Origin: an uncultured Oscillospiraceae bacterium
GTDB taxonomy: Bacteria > Bacillota > Clostridia > Oscillospirales > Acutalibacteraceae
Assembly: GCA_900540295.1 (NCBI GenBank)
Contig: UQFM01000008.1
Location: 1-38,912, forward strand
DNA: 38,912 nt
Reading direction: 5' to 3'
Shown: positions 6,341 through 14,092 of the stretch, one piece after another
Layout: the number at the start of each line of letters is the position of its first letter
Numbering within the stretch: position 1 is the stretch's first letter
Position numbers and translations under genes: made by a program
Notes under the pieces: generated by a model
The model's database searches: none
Seen by the model: only the letters and a program-made list of their open reading frames with translations
What the model was told of the DNA's origin: nothing

Positions 6341-7774
6341 ATGAAAATCCCGAATCCCATGCAAATTCTGCAAACCGTACGGTCACACTGGACTACGCCG
6401 GAAGACGGAAAATATATTCCCTACAAGGAGTTTGTCGCCTATTCTGTCGGCGGTATCGGTGTGAATACCGTGAACTCTCTGTTTGGGTATGTTTCACTTT
6501 CGGCAAACTGTCTGCTCTTAGGTTCGGCATACGGTATTGCGCCGATGGATTTGGCGGTTATGTCGCTGATTATGAGCATTTTAAATCTGATTAAAACGCC
6601 CTTTATCAGTATGCTGGTGGACAACACCAATACAAAATACGGGAAATTCCGTCCCTATCTTCTGTACACAGGTATTCCGACGGGGATTTTGCTGATTGGT
6701 ATGACTTTCATCCCGAATTCCGCAAATTACACGTTGAAATGCGTTCTTTTGAGCGTTATTTATGCGCTGTTGATGATTTTCCAATCCCTATATGCACTTG
6801 CGTTTACAAGTCTCGCGCAGGTTTTGACGCCGAACGGCGAAGAACGCACGTCGCTTTTGTCTGTAAGTCAGTTTATTTACAGCCTCGGACCGTCTATTGT
6901 CAATCTGTTTTTCCCGATTTTTGCGGGGCTTTTCGCGGGCGGAATGAAAGGCTTTACGGCATACCGCGTGCTGTTTCCGATATTCTCTGTATTCGGTATT
7001 TTGCTCGGACTTTGGACGTTCCGCGGGACCGAGGAAAAAATTGTTGTGCCGAAGGATTACGGCGCAAAGGTTCGGTTTACAGACGGTATTTCCGAAATTA
7101 TGTGCAACAAGTACTTCTGGCTGATGACACTGTACAGCATTCTTGGCTGTTTGAAATACGGCATCGGCAGTATACTTGCATGGTACTGTGTCTACGTTAT
7201 GAAAAGCGACGCGGCTCTGGGCGTGATGAATGCGGTCATCGGCACCGCTTCCGTACCCGGTATGCTGCTGGCGCCATTGCTTGCCAAAAAGATTGGCAAA
7301 CGTGCCTCTTTGCTGTGGTTTAATCTTTTGCGGGCGGGCTTTGCCGTGTGCATGCTGTTTACGGAAAATGTACCGATACTGTTTTTAACCTTCCTGTGGC
7401 TGGCAACCGCCTCTATCGGCGGCGACGGTGTAATTACAGGAGCGATAACCGCAGATGTATTCGATTACCAGCAATGGAAAACTGGCAAGCGTCTGGAGGG
7501 CTTTATTACGCAGTTCAGCGCCATGCTTGTTACCGCCGCCAATATGCTGTTTAGTCTGATTTTACCTTGGTTCTATGAACATTACGGGCTGAAAAACGAC
7601 TATGACGTGCTGTTTACGGAAAGTGTACGCACACCGATATTCCGCGTTATGATTATTACAACCGTAATCAGCTGTCTGGTGTCCGTTGTGCCGATGCTGT
7701 TTTATGATATGACCGAACAAAAGCAGAAGCAGATGATTGCAGACTTAAAGGAAAGAGCAGGACAAACAACATGA
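6341..7774 (+). CDS. GPH-family sugar:cation symporter (MelB-like)
   Basis: The 477-residue membrane protein has about 12 hydrophobic segments and the MelB/GPH pattern, including a conserved charged stretch after helix 2 (MLVDNTNTKYGKFRPYLL) equivalent to the D-P-x-x-G-x-x-x-D region of the family. It would import a glycoside with Na+ or H+. The start at 6341 is preferred over an upstream ATG because GTGAGG lies 8 bases before it and the protein then begins like other GPH members. It follows the GH36 gene by 10 bases and overlaps the next gene by 4 (ATGA), so the three are one transcription unit. An alpha-galactoside is the likely cargo. Confidence 0.9.
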   Translation: MKIPNPMQILQTVRSHWTTPEDGKYIPYKEFVAYSVGGIGVNTVNSLFGYVSLSANCLLLGSAYGIAPMDLAVMSLIMSILNLIKTPFISMLVDNTNTKYGKFRPYLLYTGIPTGILLIGMTFIPNSANYTLKCVLLSVIYALLMIFQSLYALAFTSLAQVLTPNGEERTSLLSVSQFIYSLGPSIVNLFFPIFAGLFAGGMKGFTAYRVLFPIFSVFGILLGLWTFRGTEEKIVVPKDYGAKVRFTDGISEIMCNKYFWLMTLYSILGCLKYGIGSILAWYCVYVMKSDAALGVMNAVIGTASVPGMLLAPLLAKKIGKRASLLWFNLLRAGFAVCMLFTENVPILFLTFLWLATASIGGDGVITGAITADVFDYQQWKTGKRLEGFITQFSAMLVTAANMLFSLILPWFYEHYGLKNDYDVLFTESVRTPIFRVMIITTVISCLVSVVPMLFYDMTEQKQKQMIADLKERAGQTT

Positions 7775-9816
7775 CAGCAAGAACAAGGATGCTTTTACCG
7801 TTTTACCGTCAGGGTACTTTCCCGCGTTGGGCAAAGTCGGGAAAAAACGATTTGTTCCGCCCGTCCGACCGCCGATTGGAATCGGACGGGAGTGTCGTGT
7901 GGGATATGCAAAAAACACCGTCTCCGTGCAGTGACCATTTGGAAATGAGCGGATTTTATGCATCGGCAATTCTCAGCTACGGCAAAACGGCGAAAGGAAA
8001 ACTGCGCATTCGCCGTCATTTGGTCGTGCCGAATCTGCGTATGCAGCCGAATGTCACGCAGTCCTCCTTTAAGATGAATTTCGGCAGTCTGCCCGCAGAC
8101 TTGAAAATCAACGGGAAAGCTTATGCGGAACTTCCGCGCGCGTCTGCCATCAAGGGCACGCTTTCCGTTATTTCCGATATGGGACCGATACAGGTAACAC
8201 GGATTTTTTCACCTGCGGTACACGCACCTGCACTGCTCGAAAAGGTAATTTTGAAAAATACGGCTTCTGCGCCCTGTACGGTTTCTGTGCGGGAAGTACG
8301 TAAAATCAAAAAATTCCCGCAGGCAGTTTGCGCAGGGCAGGCGATTCGGGCAGTCGGCGCGCTTTGCTTCGGCGAAGCCTTTACAGAAAAATCAGACGAA
8401 AAGGAAAATACCTTTACACTGAATGCGGGCGAAAGTGCGGAATTCTGCGCGATATATTATGCCGTATCCGCATCGGACGGCTTTTCTGTGGATATTGCGA
8501 AAGAATTTGCCGCACGGCAAAGCTTTGTTGCACGCATGTTTTCGGATTTGCGTTTGGAAACGCCGTCCCCGATACTGAACGCGCAGTTTGCGCATTGCGT
8601 ACTGCGCGGCAGTGAATCTATTTTCAAAACCAAGGGCGGCCTGATGCACGCGCCCGGCGGCGGGAATTACTATGCCGCGCTTTGGACGAATGACCAATGT
8701 GAATATGCAAATCCGTTTTTCCCATTTTCGGGCTACGAAACAGGTATCGAACAGAGCTTAAACTGCTACCGTTTATATACAAAATATATGGATATTTCCG
8801 AAACGCCTATGGCGGAAAAGAACGCGCCTGTAACCAGCATTATCGCAGGCGGCGACGGCTATTGGAACGGTGCGGGCGACAGGGGAGACGCCGAGATGTA
8901 TGCCTATGGGCTGTCGCGGTTTCTGCTGGCACTCGGCGATAAGAATTATATGCGTGAATTTTTTCCGTGGATTGCGTGGACGCTGAAATTTGCGCTTTCC
9001 AGAAAGACGGCGGACGGCGTGATTGCGAGTGATTCCGATGAATTGGAAAACCGTTTCCCGTCGGGCGATGCGAATTTATTTACTTCCTGTCTTGCTTACG
9101 ATGCGCTGCAAAACGGCGCTGTAATTGCAGGAATTCTCGGAGAAACTGCGGCGGCAGAGCAGTGGCGGCAGGAAAGTGCGGCGTTGCGCCGTGCGATTGA
9201 AGCCTATTTCGGCGCGCAGGTGGAAGGGTATGATACTTACCGCTATTATGCGGGAAATACCGATTTGCGCGCATGGATTTGCATGCCGCTGAGTGTAGAA
9301 ATTTTTGACCGTGCGGACGCAACAGCGGCGGCACTGTTCAGCGAGAAGCTGTATCAAAACGGCATGCTGAAAACGTCCTCTGCGCACAGTACCACGTGGG
9401 ACCGTTCCTTGCTGTTTGCACTGCGCGGTACGCTGTTGGCCAATAAAACGGAGCAGGGGATTGCGGCGCTTTTAGAATACTGCCAAAACCGTCTGCTCGG
9501 CTGTCATGCACCCTATGCATTTGAAGCGTACCCCGAGGGCAACCGTGCGCATTTGGCGGCGGAAAGTATTCTGTTCGCCCGTGCGGTCACAGAGGGGTTA
9601 TTCGGTCTGCGCCCAGTGGGCTTCCGTCAGCTGCGCATTCAGCCGCATCTCGGTAAAGCTTTACCGAAAGCGGCACTGCACGGACTTTCCCTGTTCGGCG
9701 AGCATTTTTCCGTCAGCTGTGAAGCAGGAAAAATTCACTTGCGGTCGGGCGGCAAAAACTATGAAATCCAATCGGACAGTGCCGTGTTTGATTTTAATGA
9801 AATGCGTTTTATTTGA
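7771..9816 (+). CDS. six-hairpin (alpha/alpha)6-barrel glycosidase-like protein
   Basis: The 681-residue protein has an N-terminal beta-sandwich part (about 1-260) and a helical barrel (about 265-620) with the look of six-hairpin glycosidases: WTNDQCEYANPFFPF, GGDGYWNGAGDRGDAEMYAYG, SDSDELENRFPSGDANLF, TTWDRSLLF, and a C-terminal GLRPVGFRQLRIQPHLG strand typical of the fold. Candidate acidic catalytic residues lie in these stretches. I cannot assign a GH family; GH63-, GH78- or GH15-related proteins share the architecture. There is no signal peptide. It overlaps the symporter gene by 4 bases, so it probably acts on the same imported sugar or on a product of the GH36 step. Confidence 0.7.
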   Translation: MTARTRMLLPFYRQGTFPRWAKSGKNDLFRPSDRRLESDGSVVWDMQKTPSPCSDHLEMSGFYASAILSYGKTAKGKLRIRRHLVVPNLRMQPNVTQSSFKMNFGSLPADLKINGKAYAELPRASAIKGTLSVISDMGPIQVTRIFSPAVHAPALLEKVILKNTASAPCTVSVREVRKIKKFPQAVCAGQAIRAVGALCFGEAFTEKSDEKENTFTLNAGESAEFCAIYYAVSASDGFSVDIAKEFAARQSFVARMFSDLRLETPSPILNAQFAHCVLRGSESIFKTKGGLMHAPGGGNYYAALWTNDQCEYANPFFPFSGYETGIEQSLNCYRLYTKYMDISETPMAEKNAPVTSIIAGGDGYWNGAGDRGDAEMYAYGLSRFLLALGDKNYMREFFPWIAWTLKFALSRKTADGVIASDSDELENRFPSGDANLFTSCLAYDALQNGAVIAGILGETAAAEQWRQESAALRRAIEAYFGAQVEGYDTYRYYAGNTDLRAWICMPLSVEIFDRADATAAALFSEKLYQNGMLKTSSAHSTTWDRSLLFALRGTLLANKTEQGIAALLEYCQNRLLGCHAPYAFEAYPEGNRAHLAAESILFARAVTEGLFGLRPVGFRQLRIQPHLGKALPKAALHGLSLFGEHFSVSCEAGKIHLRSGGKNYEIQSDSAVFDFNEMRFI

Positions 9817-9821
9817 TTAAA

Positions 9822-9902
9822 GTGACCGTATTCGTTTCGGACACGGTCACCTTATACATACAGTAAAAAGCCCTCGGAGCACAAATAGGCTTCGAGGGCT
9901 TT
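9822..9902. terminator. two hairpins between convergent genes
   Basis: GTGACCGT (9822-9829) pairs with ACGGTCAC (9843-9850). AAAAGCCCTCG (9866-9876) pairs with CGAGGGCTTT (9893-9902), followed by TTATTAT on the plus strand and preceded by TTTTAC on the minus strand. The second is a bidirectional intrinsic terminator for the glycosidase operon and the fumarase gene. Confidence 0.85.
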
Positions 9903-9921
9903 ATTATGATTTTAATAGATT

Positions 9922-10764
9922 TTAGATTACCGCGCTTGCATGGCGGGTGACATGACAGCCGATGTTGACCGCCGCGGGCAGTCCCGCAATGTGTGTGGGT
10001 GCAGTTTCAATGTTGACCGCGAGCGCGGTGGTATTCCCGCCGAAGCCCTGCGGACCGATACCCAAAGCGTTAATACGTTCCAAAAGCTCTTTTTCCATAT
10101 CCGCATAAAACGGGTTGGCATTGCGTTCGGAAACGGGGCGGCAAAGCGCCTTTTTGGCGAGATATGCGCAGTGTTCAAAATTCCCGCCGAAGCCCACGCC
10201 GACAACCATCGGCGGGCAGGGGTTTCCGCCTGCATCCTTCACAACCTGCAAAACAAAGTTTATCAAATCTTCTTTTTTCGCAGACGGTGTGAACATCTTC
10301 ATTTGGCTCATGTTTTCACTGCCGAAGCCTTTGGGCGCGGCAGTGATGCGGATTTTATCACCGCCGACGATGCGGGTGTGTATGACAGCGGGCGTGTTGT
10401 CCTCGGTGTTGACGCGCATAAGCGGGTCACGCACCACGGATTTGCGCAAAAGTCCCTCGGTGTAGCCCTTTGCCGTGCCGCGGTTGACCGCTTCTTCAAA
10501 ATCACCGCCGACAATGTGTACATCCTGCCCGATTTCAAAGAAAAGCACCGCCATACCCGTGTCTTGACATATCGGAATATCCAATTCCTTTGCCGCATCC
10601 AAATTGTCTGAAAGCGAATGCATAATTCCACGCGGCAAAGGCTCGCTTTCCGCCTGCTCACCGCAGGCAATACAGCGGCATAAATCGTCGGGCAGAATTT
10701 TGTTGGCTTTTATCAGTAATTCTGCCACGGTGTTTTCAATTTCAGATACATGAATTTCTCGCAT
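9922..10764 (-). CDS. fumarate hydratase class I, alpha subunit
   Basis: The 280-residue protein matches the alpha (N-terminal) subunit of oxygen-sensitive [4Fe-4S] fumarase/tartrate dehydratase. Visible marks are PICQDTGMAVLF, VNRGTAKGYTEGLLRKS, DNTPAVIH, APKGFGSENMSQMKM and AVNIGCHVTRHA; the cysteines in CQDTG, GNPCPP and IGCHV are the probable cluster ligands. It would interconvert fumarate and malate. The beta subunit gene, which normally follows directly, is absent: downstream is a terminator and a convergent operon. L-tartrate dehydratase alpha is an alternative. The gene has no room for its own promoter; a terminator of the yabR transcript ends just before its ribosome site (GAGG), so it may depend on read-through. 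Confidence 0.9.
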   Translation of the reverse strand: MREIHVSEIENTVAELLIKANKILPDDLCRCIACGEQAESEPLPRGIMHSLSDNLDAAKELDIPICQDTGMAVLFFEIGQDVHIVGGDFEEAVNRGTAKGYTEGLLRKSVVRDPLMRVNTEDNTPAVIHTRIVGGDKIRITAAPKGFGSENMSQMKMFTPSAKKEDLINFVLQVVKDAGGNPCPPMVVGVGFGGNFEHCAYLAKKALCRPVSERNANPFYADMEKELLERINALGIGPQGFGGNTTALAVNIETAPTHIAGLPAAVNIGCHVTRHASAVI

Positions 10765-10781
10765 ACTGTTTCCTCACAAAA

Positions 10782-10813
10782 ACAGACAGACAAAGCTTTT
10801 TTTGTCTGTCTGT
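10782..10813 (-). terminator. terminator between yabR and the fumarase gene
   Basis: ACAGACAGACAAA (10782-10794) and TTTGTCTGTCTGT (10801-10813) form a perfect 13-bp stem. On the minus strand the stem is followed by TTTTTG and then at once by the fumarase ribosome site. Confidence 0.85.
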
Positions 10814-10820
10814 ATCTTTT

Positions 10821-11276
10821 TTATTTTCTTTTGGAATAGGAGCCTCTTCTGCCGCCGTCATTTGCGCGTTTCAGGTCGGAAATTTTTTCGTCGCTGACCT
10901 GCTTAAAACGCGCCATCATATCCTCAAAAGACTGCGGCTCCTCACGGCGCGAATCACTGCCCTTCCAAACATTCGGTGCGCCGTTTCGGCGGTTCTGCTG
11001 ACCGTTTCTGCGCGGCGGGCGATCACCCTGCGGGTGCTCGGGCGGCGGGAGCGTCTTTTTAATGGAAAGACTGACTTTTCCCTGTTCGGTTACGTCCATG
11101 ACCTTTACCTTCACGGTTTGCCCTTCCTGTAAAAAGTCGTGGATGTCGCTGACGTAACTGGTCGAAACCTCTGAAATGTGCACCATCCCCGTCACATTTC
11201 CCGGCAGTGTGACAAACGCCCCGAAATTTGTAAGCCCTGTCACTTTACCTTCGAGTATAGCCCCAACTTCTACCAT
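10821..11276 (-). CDS. yabR: S1-domain RNA-binding protein, YabR-like
   Basis: The 151-residue protein has one S1 domain at residues 1-72 (VGAILEGKVTGLTNFGAFVTL ... GMVHISEVS ... VKVKVMDV ... KVSLSIKK). The C-terminal half is basic and Arg/Asn-rich (residues about 80-110) and ends in a helical stretch and RKRK-like tail, suggesting RNA or ribosome contact. In Bacillus subtilis the same order yabP-yabQ-divIC-yabR is seen, which supports the name. Its function in that organism is poorly known. It is the last gene before a strong terminator. Confidence 0.88.
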   Translation of the reverse strand: MVEVGAILEGKVTGLTNFGAFVTLPGNVTGMVHISEVSTSYVSDIHDFLQEGQTVKVKVMDVTEQGKVSLSIKKTLPPPEHPQGDRPPRRNGQQNRRNGAPNVWKGSDSRREEPQSFEDMMARFKQVSDEKISDLKRANDGGRRGSYSKRK

Positions 11277-11321
11277 AAAAAAGAATAATCCTCCCGTCGA
11301 GCAAAACGCAGATGTTTACGT

Positions 11322-11642
11322 TCAGTTGCTCGGTGTAATATCATAGTATACCTTTTCATTCGGCATAACATATCCCAATTTTTCACGCGCCACGCGTTCA
11401 ATGTATTCTGCCTCGTCCCCGCCGTCTACAACCGCCTGCAAACGTTCGTTTTCTGCAAGCTGTGCTTCATACTGCGCGCGCACGGCGGCGGCTTCCTTTT
11501 CCTTACTGCGAATTTCCAACTGCGTGCTGACAAAGCTAATCACAAAATACCCTGCCGCAAGCAGCAGAGCTAAGGATAAAATGAAACTATGTTTTTGTTT
11601 CTTGCGCCGTTTCGCTTTCATTTCTTTTGCCGTCACTTTCAT
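11322..11642 (-). CDS. divIC: septum formation initiator DivIC/FtsB family
   Basis: The product (106 residues from this start) is a bitopic division protein: a basic cytoplasmic tail, one membrane helix (about FILSLALLLAAGYFVISFV), then a coiled coil (about residues 42-75, RSKEKEAAAVRAQYEAQLAE) and the conserved closing EYIERVAREKLGYVMPNEKVYY. It would join FtsL and DivIB at the septum. The start is uncertain because no good SD is visible: GTG at 11681 and ATGs at 11663, 11642 and 11621 are in frame. I chose 11642, which gives the usual short basic N-terminus. All but the last option overlap the end of yabQ by more than 35 bases. Confidence 0.85.
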   Translation of the reverse strand: MKVTAKEMKAKRRKKQKHSFILSLALLLAAGYFVISFVSTQLEIRSKEKEAAAVRAQYEAQLAENERLQAVVDGGDEAEYIERVAREKLGYVMPNEKVYYDITPSN

Positions 11643-12162
11643 TGCACGAACTTTTCTTCGCATCGGAAGATACTCTAACACGTAGATTATACAACAGACC
11701 TTTTGTACTTTTCAAGTGGAATTTTGATTTTTTTACTGAAAAATTCGTTTTTTTTCGCACTTTTTCCGCGTTTTTTCGTAAGAACTTACGCAATTTTCTG
11801 TAAATATACAAAAAGGGCTTTGCGAGCATTTTAAAAAATCGGTAAATTCCGAGGACGATACGGTCGGTGAGCTTCGAGAAAAATGCGCCGAAGGTGACGG
11901 AATACACCAAAAATCCCAAAAGCTCTCCCATGAGCACATACCCGCGAATGTTGCCGTCCAGCCGTGAAAGCGCGAACAGAAAGGTGAAAAATCCCGCAGC
12001 GAGCGAAAACAAAATATCTGAAACAATAAACGCCTTTTTGCCGCCCGACAACATCAGGCGCAGGGTGCGGAACAGGTCGTATACAATGCCGATAAAAAAG
12101 CCGAAGCCCACCGCATACAAAAAAATGCGGACTTGCTGCGGACCTGAAACCAGATAGGTCAT
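11587..12162 (-). CDS. yabQ: spore cortex biosynthesis protein YabQ
   Basis: The 191-residue protein has four to five hydrophobic segments in its first 120 residues, beginning with VRIFLYAVGFGFFIGIVYDL and the RTLRLMLSG turn typical of YabQ. The last 70 residues are strongly basic and Lys/Ser-rich, which is longer than needed for the membrane part. YabQ is a membrane protein of the mother cell required for spore cortex assembly in Bacillus. Its ATG shares one base with the yabP stop (TGATG), so the two are translationally coupled, and its end overlaps divIC. Confidence 0.88.
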   Translation of the reverse strand: MTYLVSGPQQVRIFLYAVGFGFFIGIVYDLFRTLRLMLSGGKKAFIVSDILFSLAAGFFTFLFALSRLDGNIRGYVLMGELLGFLVYSVTFGAFFSKLTDRIVLGIYRFFKMLAKPFLYIYRKLRKFLRKNAEKVRKKTNFSVKKSKFHLKSTKGLLYNLRVRVSSDAKKSSCNESDGKRNESETAQETKT

Positions 12163-12455
12163 CAGCGGAACACCCTGTTCCAGAAAGAGCCTTGCTGGGG
12201 TTTGGCGGTTTCGGCATAGGAAAGCGCGGCGATTTCGCCGTCTACAACCAGTTCGCCCATTTCGAGGCTTAATCGGTTGATGTGTAAATCTTCACCCTTA
12301 ATCGTCAATTCGCCGAGATCCGTAAAGACGGTAACCGTCTGTTCGTCAAAGCTGTCAACATCGGAAACGCCCGAAACCGTCAGGTGACGGCGGTCCTCCA
12401 AAACGATATTGTGCGGAACTTTCATAAGCTTTGTGTTGTTTTCTGCTGCATTCAT
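12162..12455 (-). CDS. yabP: sporulation protein YabP
   Basis: The 97-residue protein has the YabP/YqfC pattern: HNIVLEDRRHLTVSGVSDVDSF, then TVFTDLGELTIKGEDLHI and LEMGELVVDGEIAALSY. In Bacillus it is made in the mother cell under sigma-E and is needed for the spore coat/cortex. The start is firm: ATG at 12455 with AGGGAGG 7 bases upstream. That ribosome site can pair fully with an upstream copy of its complement (see the leader hairpin). It is first in the yabP-yabQ-divIC-yabR block. Confidence 0.9.
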   Translation of the reverse strand: MNAAENNTKLMKVPHNIVLEDRRHLTVSGVSDVDSFDEQTVTVFTDLGELTIKGEDLHINRLSLEMGELVVDGEIAALSYAETAKPQQGSFWNRVFR

Positions 12456-12462
12456 TCAAAAA

Positions 12463-12497
12463 CCTCCCTTAGCACATAAATATGCCGAAAAGGGAGG
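12463..12497 (-). promoter_or_regulatory. yabP leader hairpin covering the ribosome site
   Basis: In minus-strand RNA, CCTCCCTT (12497 to 12490) is followed 19 bases later by AAGGGAGG (12470 to 12463), the yabP Shine-Dalgarno. The eight bases pair perfectly, hiding the site. A weak sigma-E-like -10 (CATACCCC, minus strand 12504 to 12497) would start transcripts near 12490, without most of the blocking arm. Pairing is seen; regulation is inference. Confidence 0.5.
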
Positions 12498-12538
12498 GGG
12501 TATGCTTGTTTTTTGCAGAGACAATTCACGAATACCCG

Positions 12539-13300
12539 TTACGCCTGCGGGAGCAACGATGCAAGCAAAATCGGACGGCGGGTTGTGATATTGTCGGGAC
12601 CGAGCAATAAAAGGTTGCGCATAACAAGCGGATTGTCCGCTGTCCACAAAGAAACCTTTAGCCCCTCTGCATGGAAAATCTCAATCAGTTTTTTTGAGGC
12701 GTTGCGGTATTGACAGTTGACGCCGACTGCGCCGCAGCGCTGTACTTCGAGTGCCGCGGAACGCAAATACCCTTCGTCCTCCAAGCGCATTTTGTTTAAA
12801 TCCATATTGAGATAATACGGTATGTTCGGCGCGTCAATTTTGACGGTTTGTGTTTGGTCTGCCTCTACACCTGTAAAGAAACAGCGTCCTGTCAGATTGT
12901 ACTGTTCCGCGAGTTCGGCAATTCTCGGAATATTTGAAAAAGCCTTTAAATCCAAGTTGATTTGTACGCTGTCGGATTTTTCGGCGATGAACCGAAACGC
13001 GTCATCTAAAAGAAGACCTTCGTCTTCGCCTGCGCAGTCGGCGTGAAGCAAAACAGGGGTGCCGTCATTGCGCACGGTGACGTCCACCTCTAAAACGGGT
13101 ACGCCGAGTGCAATAGCTTTTTCTAAAAATTCCGTGGAGTTGTCCGCAGTGTTTTCACAGCCGCTGTGCGCGGTATATAAAAAGCTGTCGGATACATTCG
13201 GCTTCCCGTTCAAAATTCTGTGGATTTCTTTTCCGGCATAGCCCGCAACACAAACGCCGAGCGTACCGAGTGCCAAAACGGCCATTTTCAGTGCCTTCAT
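12539..13300 (-). CDS. divergent glycerophosphodiester phosphodiesterase-like protein
   Basis: The 253-residue protein has an N-terminal hydrophobic segment (about residues 5-22, signal anchor) and a GDPD/PLC-like TIM barrel. Recognisable pieces are YTAHSGCENT, ADNSTEFLEKAIALG, VLEVDVTVRNDGTPVLLH and the final VSLWTADNPLVMRNLLLLGPDNITTRRP. Compared with normal enzymes, the HRG motif reads HSG, the following ENT-type motif reads DNS, and HD reads HAD; the E-x-D pair and both histidines remain. It may act on a phosphodiester lipid head group, or be altered in substrate. ATG at 13300 has GAGGAG upstream. It follows the HAD gene by 18 bases and shares its promoter. Confidence 0.8.
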   Translation of the reverse strand: MKALKMAVLALGTLGVCVAGYAGKEIHRILNGKPNVSDSFLYTAHSGCENTADNSTEFLEKAIALGVPVLEVDVTVRNDGTPVLLHADCAGEDEGLLLDDAFRFIAEKSDSVQINLDLKAFSNIPRIAELAEQYNLTGRCFFTGVEADQTQTVKIDAPNIPYYLNMDLNKMRLEDEGYLRSAALEVQRCGAVGVNCQYRNASKKLIEIFHAEGLKVSLWTADNPLVMRNLLLLGPDNITTRRPILLASLLPQA

Positions 13301-13318
13301 CGTGTCATCTCCTCTGCA

Positions 13319-13918
13319 TCAGTCCAATTCTTTCAGCCAAACGCCGTCTGCCTTGATTTTTTCAATGCGGTCGCCCGTGACGTAATACACATCCTTAGAA
13401 ATGTCCATCATGGCGCGGTCATTCATGGAATCCGTATAAAATTCATCAATTTCCTGTTCGCCGTACTGCTCGTAAAACGCCGAAATTTTCGCTTCCCGAT
13501 AGCAGATTCGTCCGATTTCCCCCGTTTTCAAATCGACTTCCGTACCGATAAAGTGCCCAATTCCGATGCGCCTGCAAATCTCACCGAGCATGACCTCGGG
13601 GCAAGCGGAGACAATCACATCGTCTTCATGCTGAATTTTCGGATAAAAGCTTTTGATTTTCTTTTCGTGCTCGTCCCAAAAATCCACAATGGTTTGTTCA
13701 ATGTCGTCGAGCTGTGCACAGCATTCCTTTAAAATGTAGCCGTATTCGCTTTTTACTTCCGCCAGCGGTACTTTTCCCATTTTGTAACGTACAAAGCCTT
13801 CACCGAATTTCGGGATGTATTTGGCGATGAGCTTCGGTTCTTTTTTAAGGTAATACATAAAAATATCAAAACCGCTTTCGCCGTCATAAATCGTGTTGTC
13901 AAAATCAAATACGCGCAT
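13319..13918 (-). CDS. HAD-superfamily phosphatase (subclass IB)
   Basis: The 199-residue protein starts with the HAD nucleophile motif VFDFDNTIYDGES (two catalytic Asp at residues 4 and 6), has the motif II serine in DVIVSACPEVML, and the motif IV acidic pair in YTDSMNDRAMM. It is of the phosphoserine-phosphatase-like IB type, with a helical cap between motifs I and II. The substrate is unknown; the next gene encodes a GDPD-like protein, so a lipid-linked phosphate is possible. The start at 13918 is set by GGAGG 7 bases upstream and because the nucleophile must lie near the N-terminus; a longer frame to 13969 is unlikely. Confidence 0.88.
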   Translation of the reverse strand: MRVFDFDNTIYDGESGFDIFMYYLKKEPKLIAKYIPKFGEGFVRYKMGKVPLAEVKSEYGYILKECCAQLDDIEQTIVDFWDEHEKKIKSFYPKIQHEDDVIVSACPEVMLGEICRRIGIGHFIGTEVDLKTGEIGRICYREAKISAFYEQYGEQEIDEFYTDSMNDRAMMDISKDVYYVTGDRIEKIKADGVWLKELD

Positions 13919-13959
13919 CGAAAAGCCTCCGTCGTCTGAACATATTTTCAACGTACATA

Positions 13960-13988
13960 ATACTATCATTCTGTACCGTTTTCGTCAA
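13960..13988 (-). promoter_or_regulatory. promoter of the HAD-GDPD unit
   Basis: On the minus strand TTGACG (13983-13988) and TAGTAT (13960-13965) are 17 bases apart, about 40 bases upstream of the HAD start. Confidence 0.75.
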
Positions 13989-14026
13989 GATAGAAGGAAA
14001 ACGGAATAAAAATTTTGTGGTAAACC

Positions 14027-14064
14027 GACCCGCCAAAAAATCCGAAGCGGATTTCAGGCGGGTC
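14027..14064. terminator. hairpin after prfA
   Basis: GACCCGCC (14027-14034) pairs with GGCGGGTC (14057-14064), with an inner stem AAATCCG/CGGATTT. The T tract (ATTTTTG) lies on the plus-strand side; on the minus side only GGTTTACC follows. It probably ends the prfA transcript, though its tail better fits plus-strand termination. Confidence 0.65.
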
Positions 14065-14092
14065 ATTTTTGCGTTTATAAATTCCAAATGCT

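Noticed and set aside
14027..14064. plus-strand terminator of an unseen plus-strand gene
   Set aside because: The better T tract is on the plus side, but no plus-strand gene ends here; it is simpler to take it as the prfA terminator.
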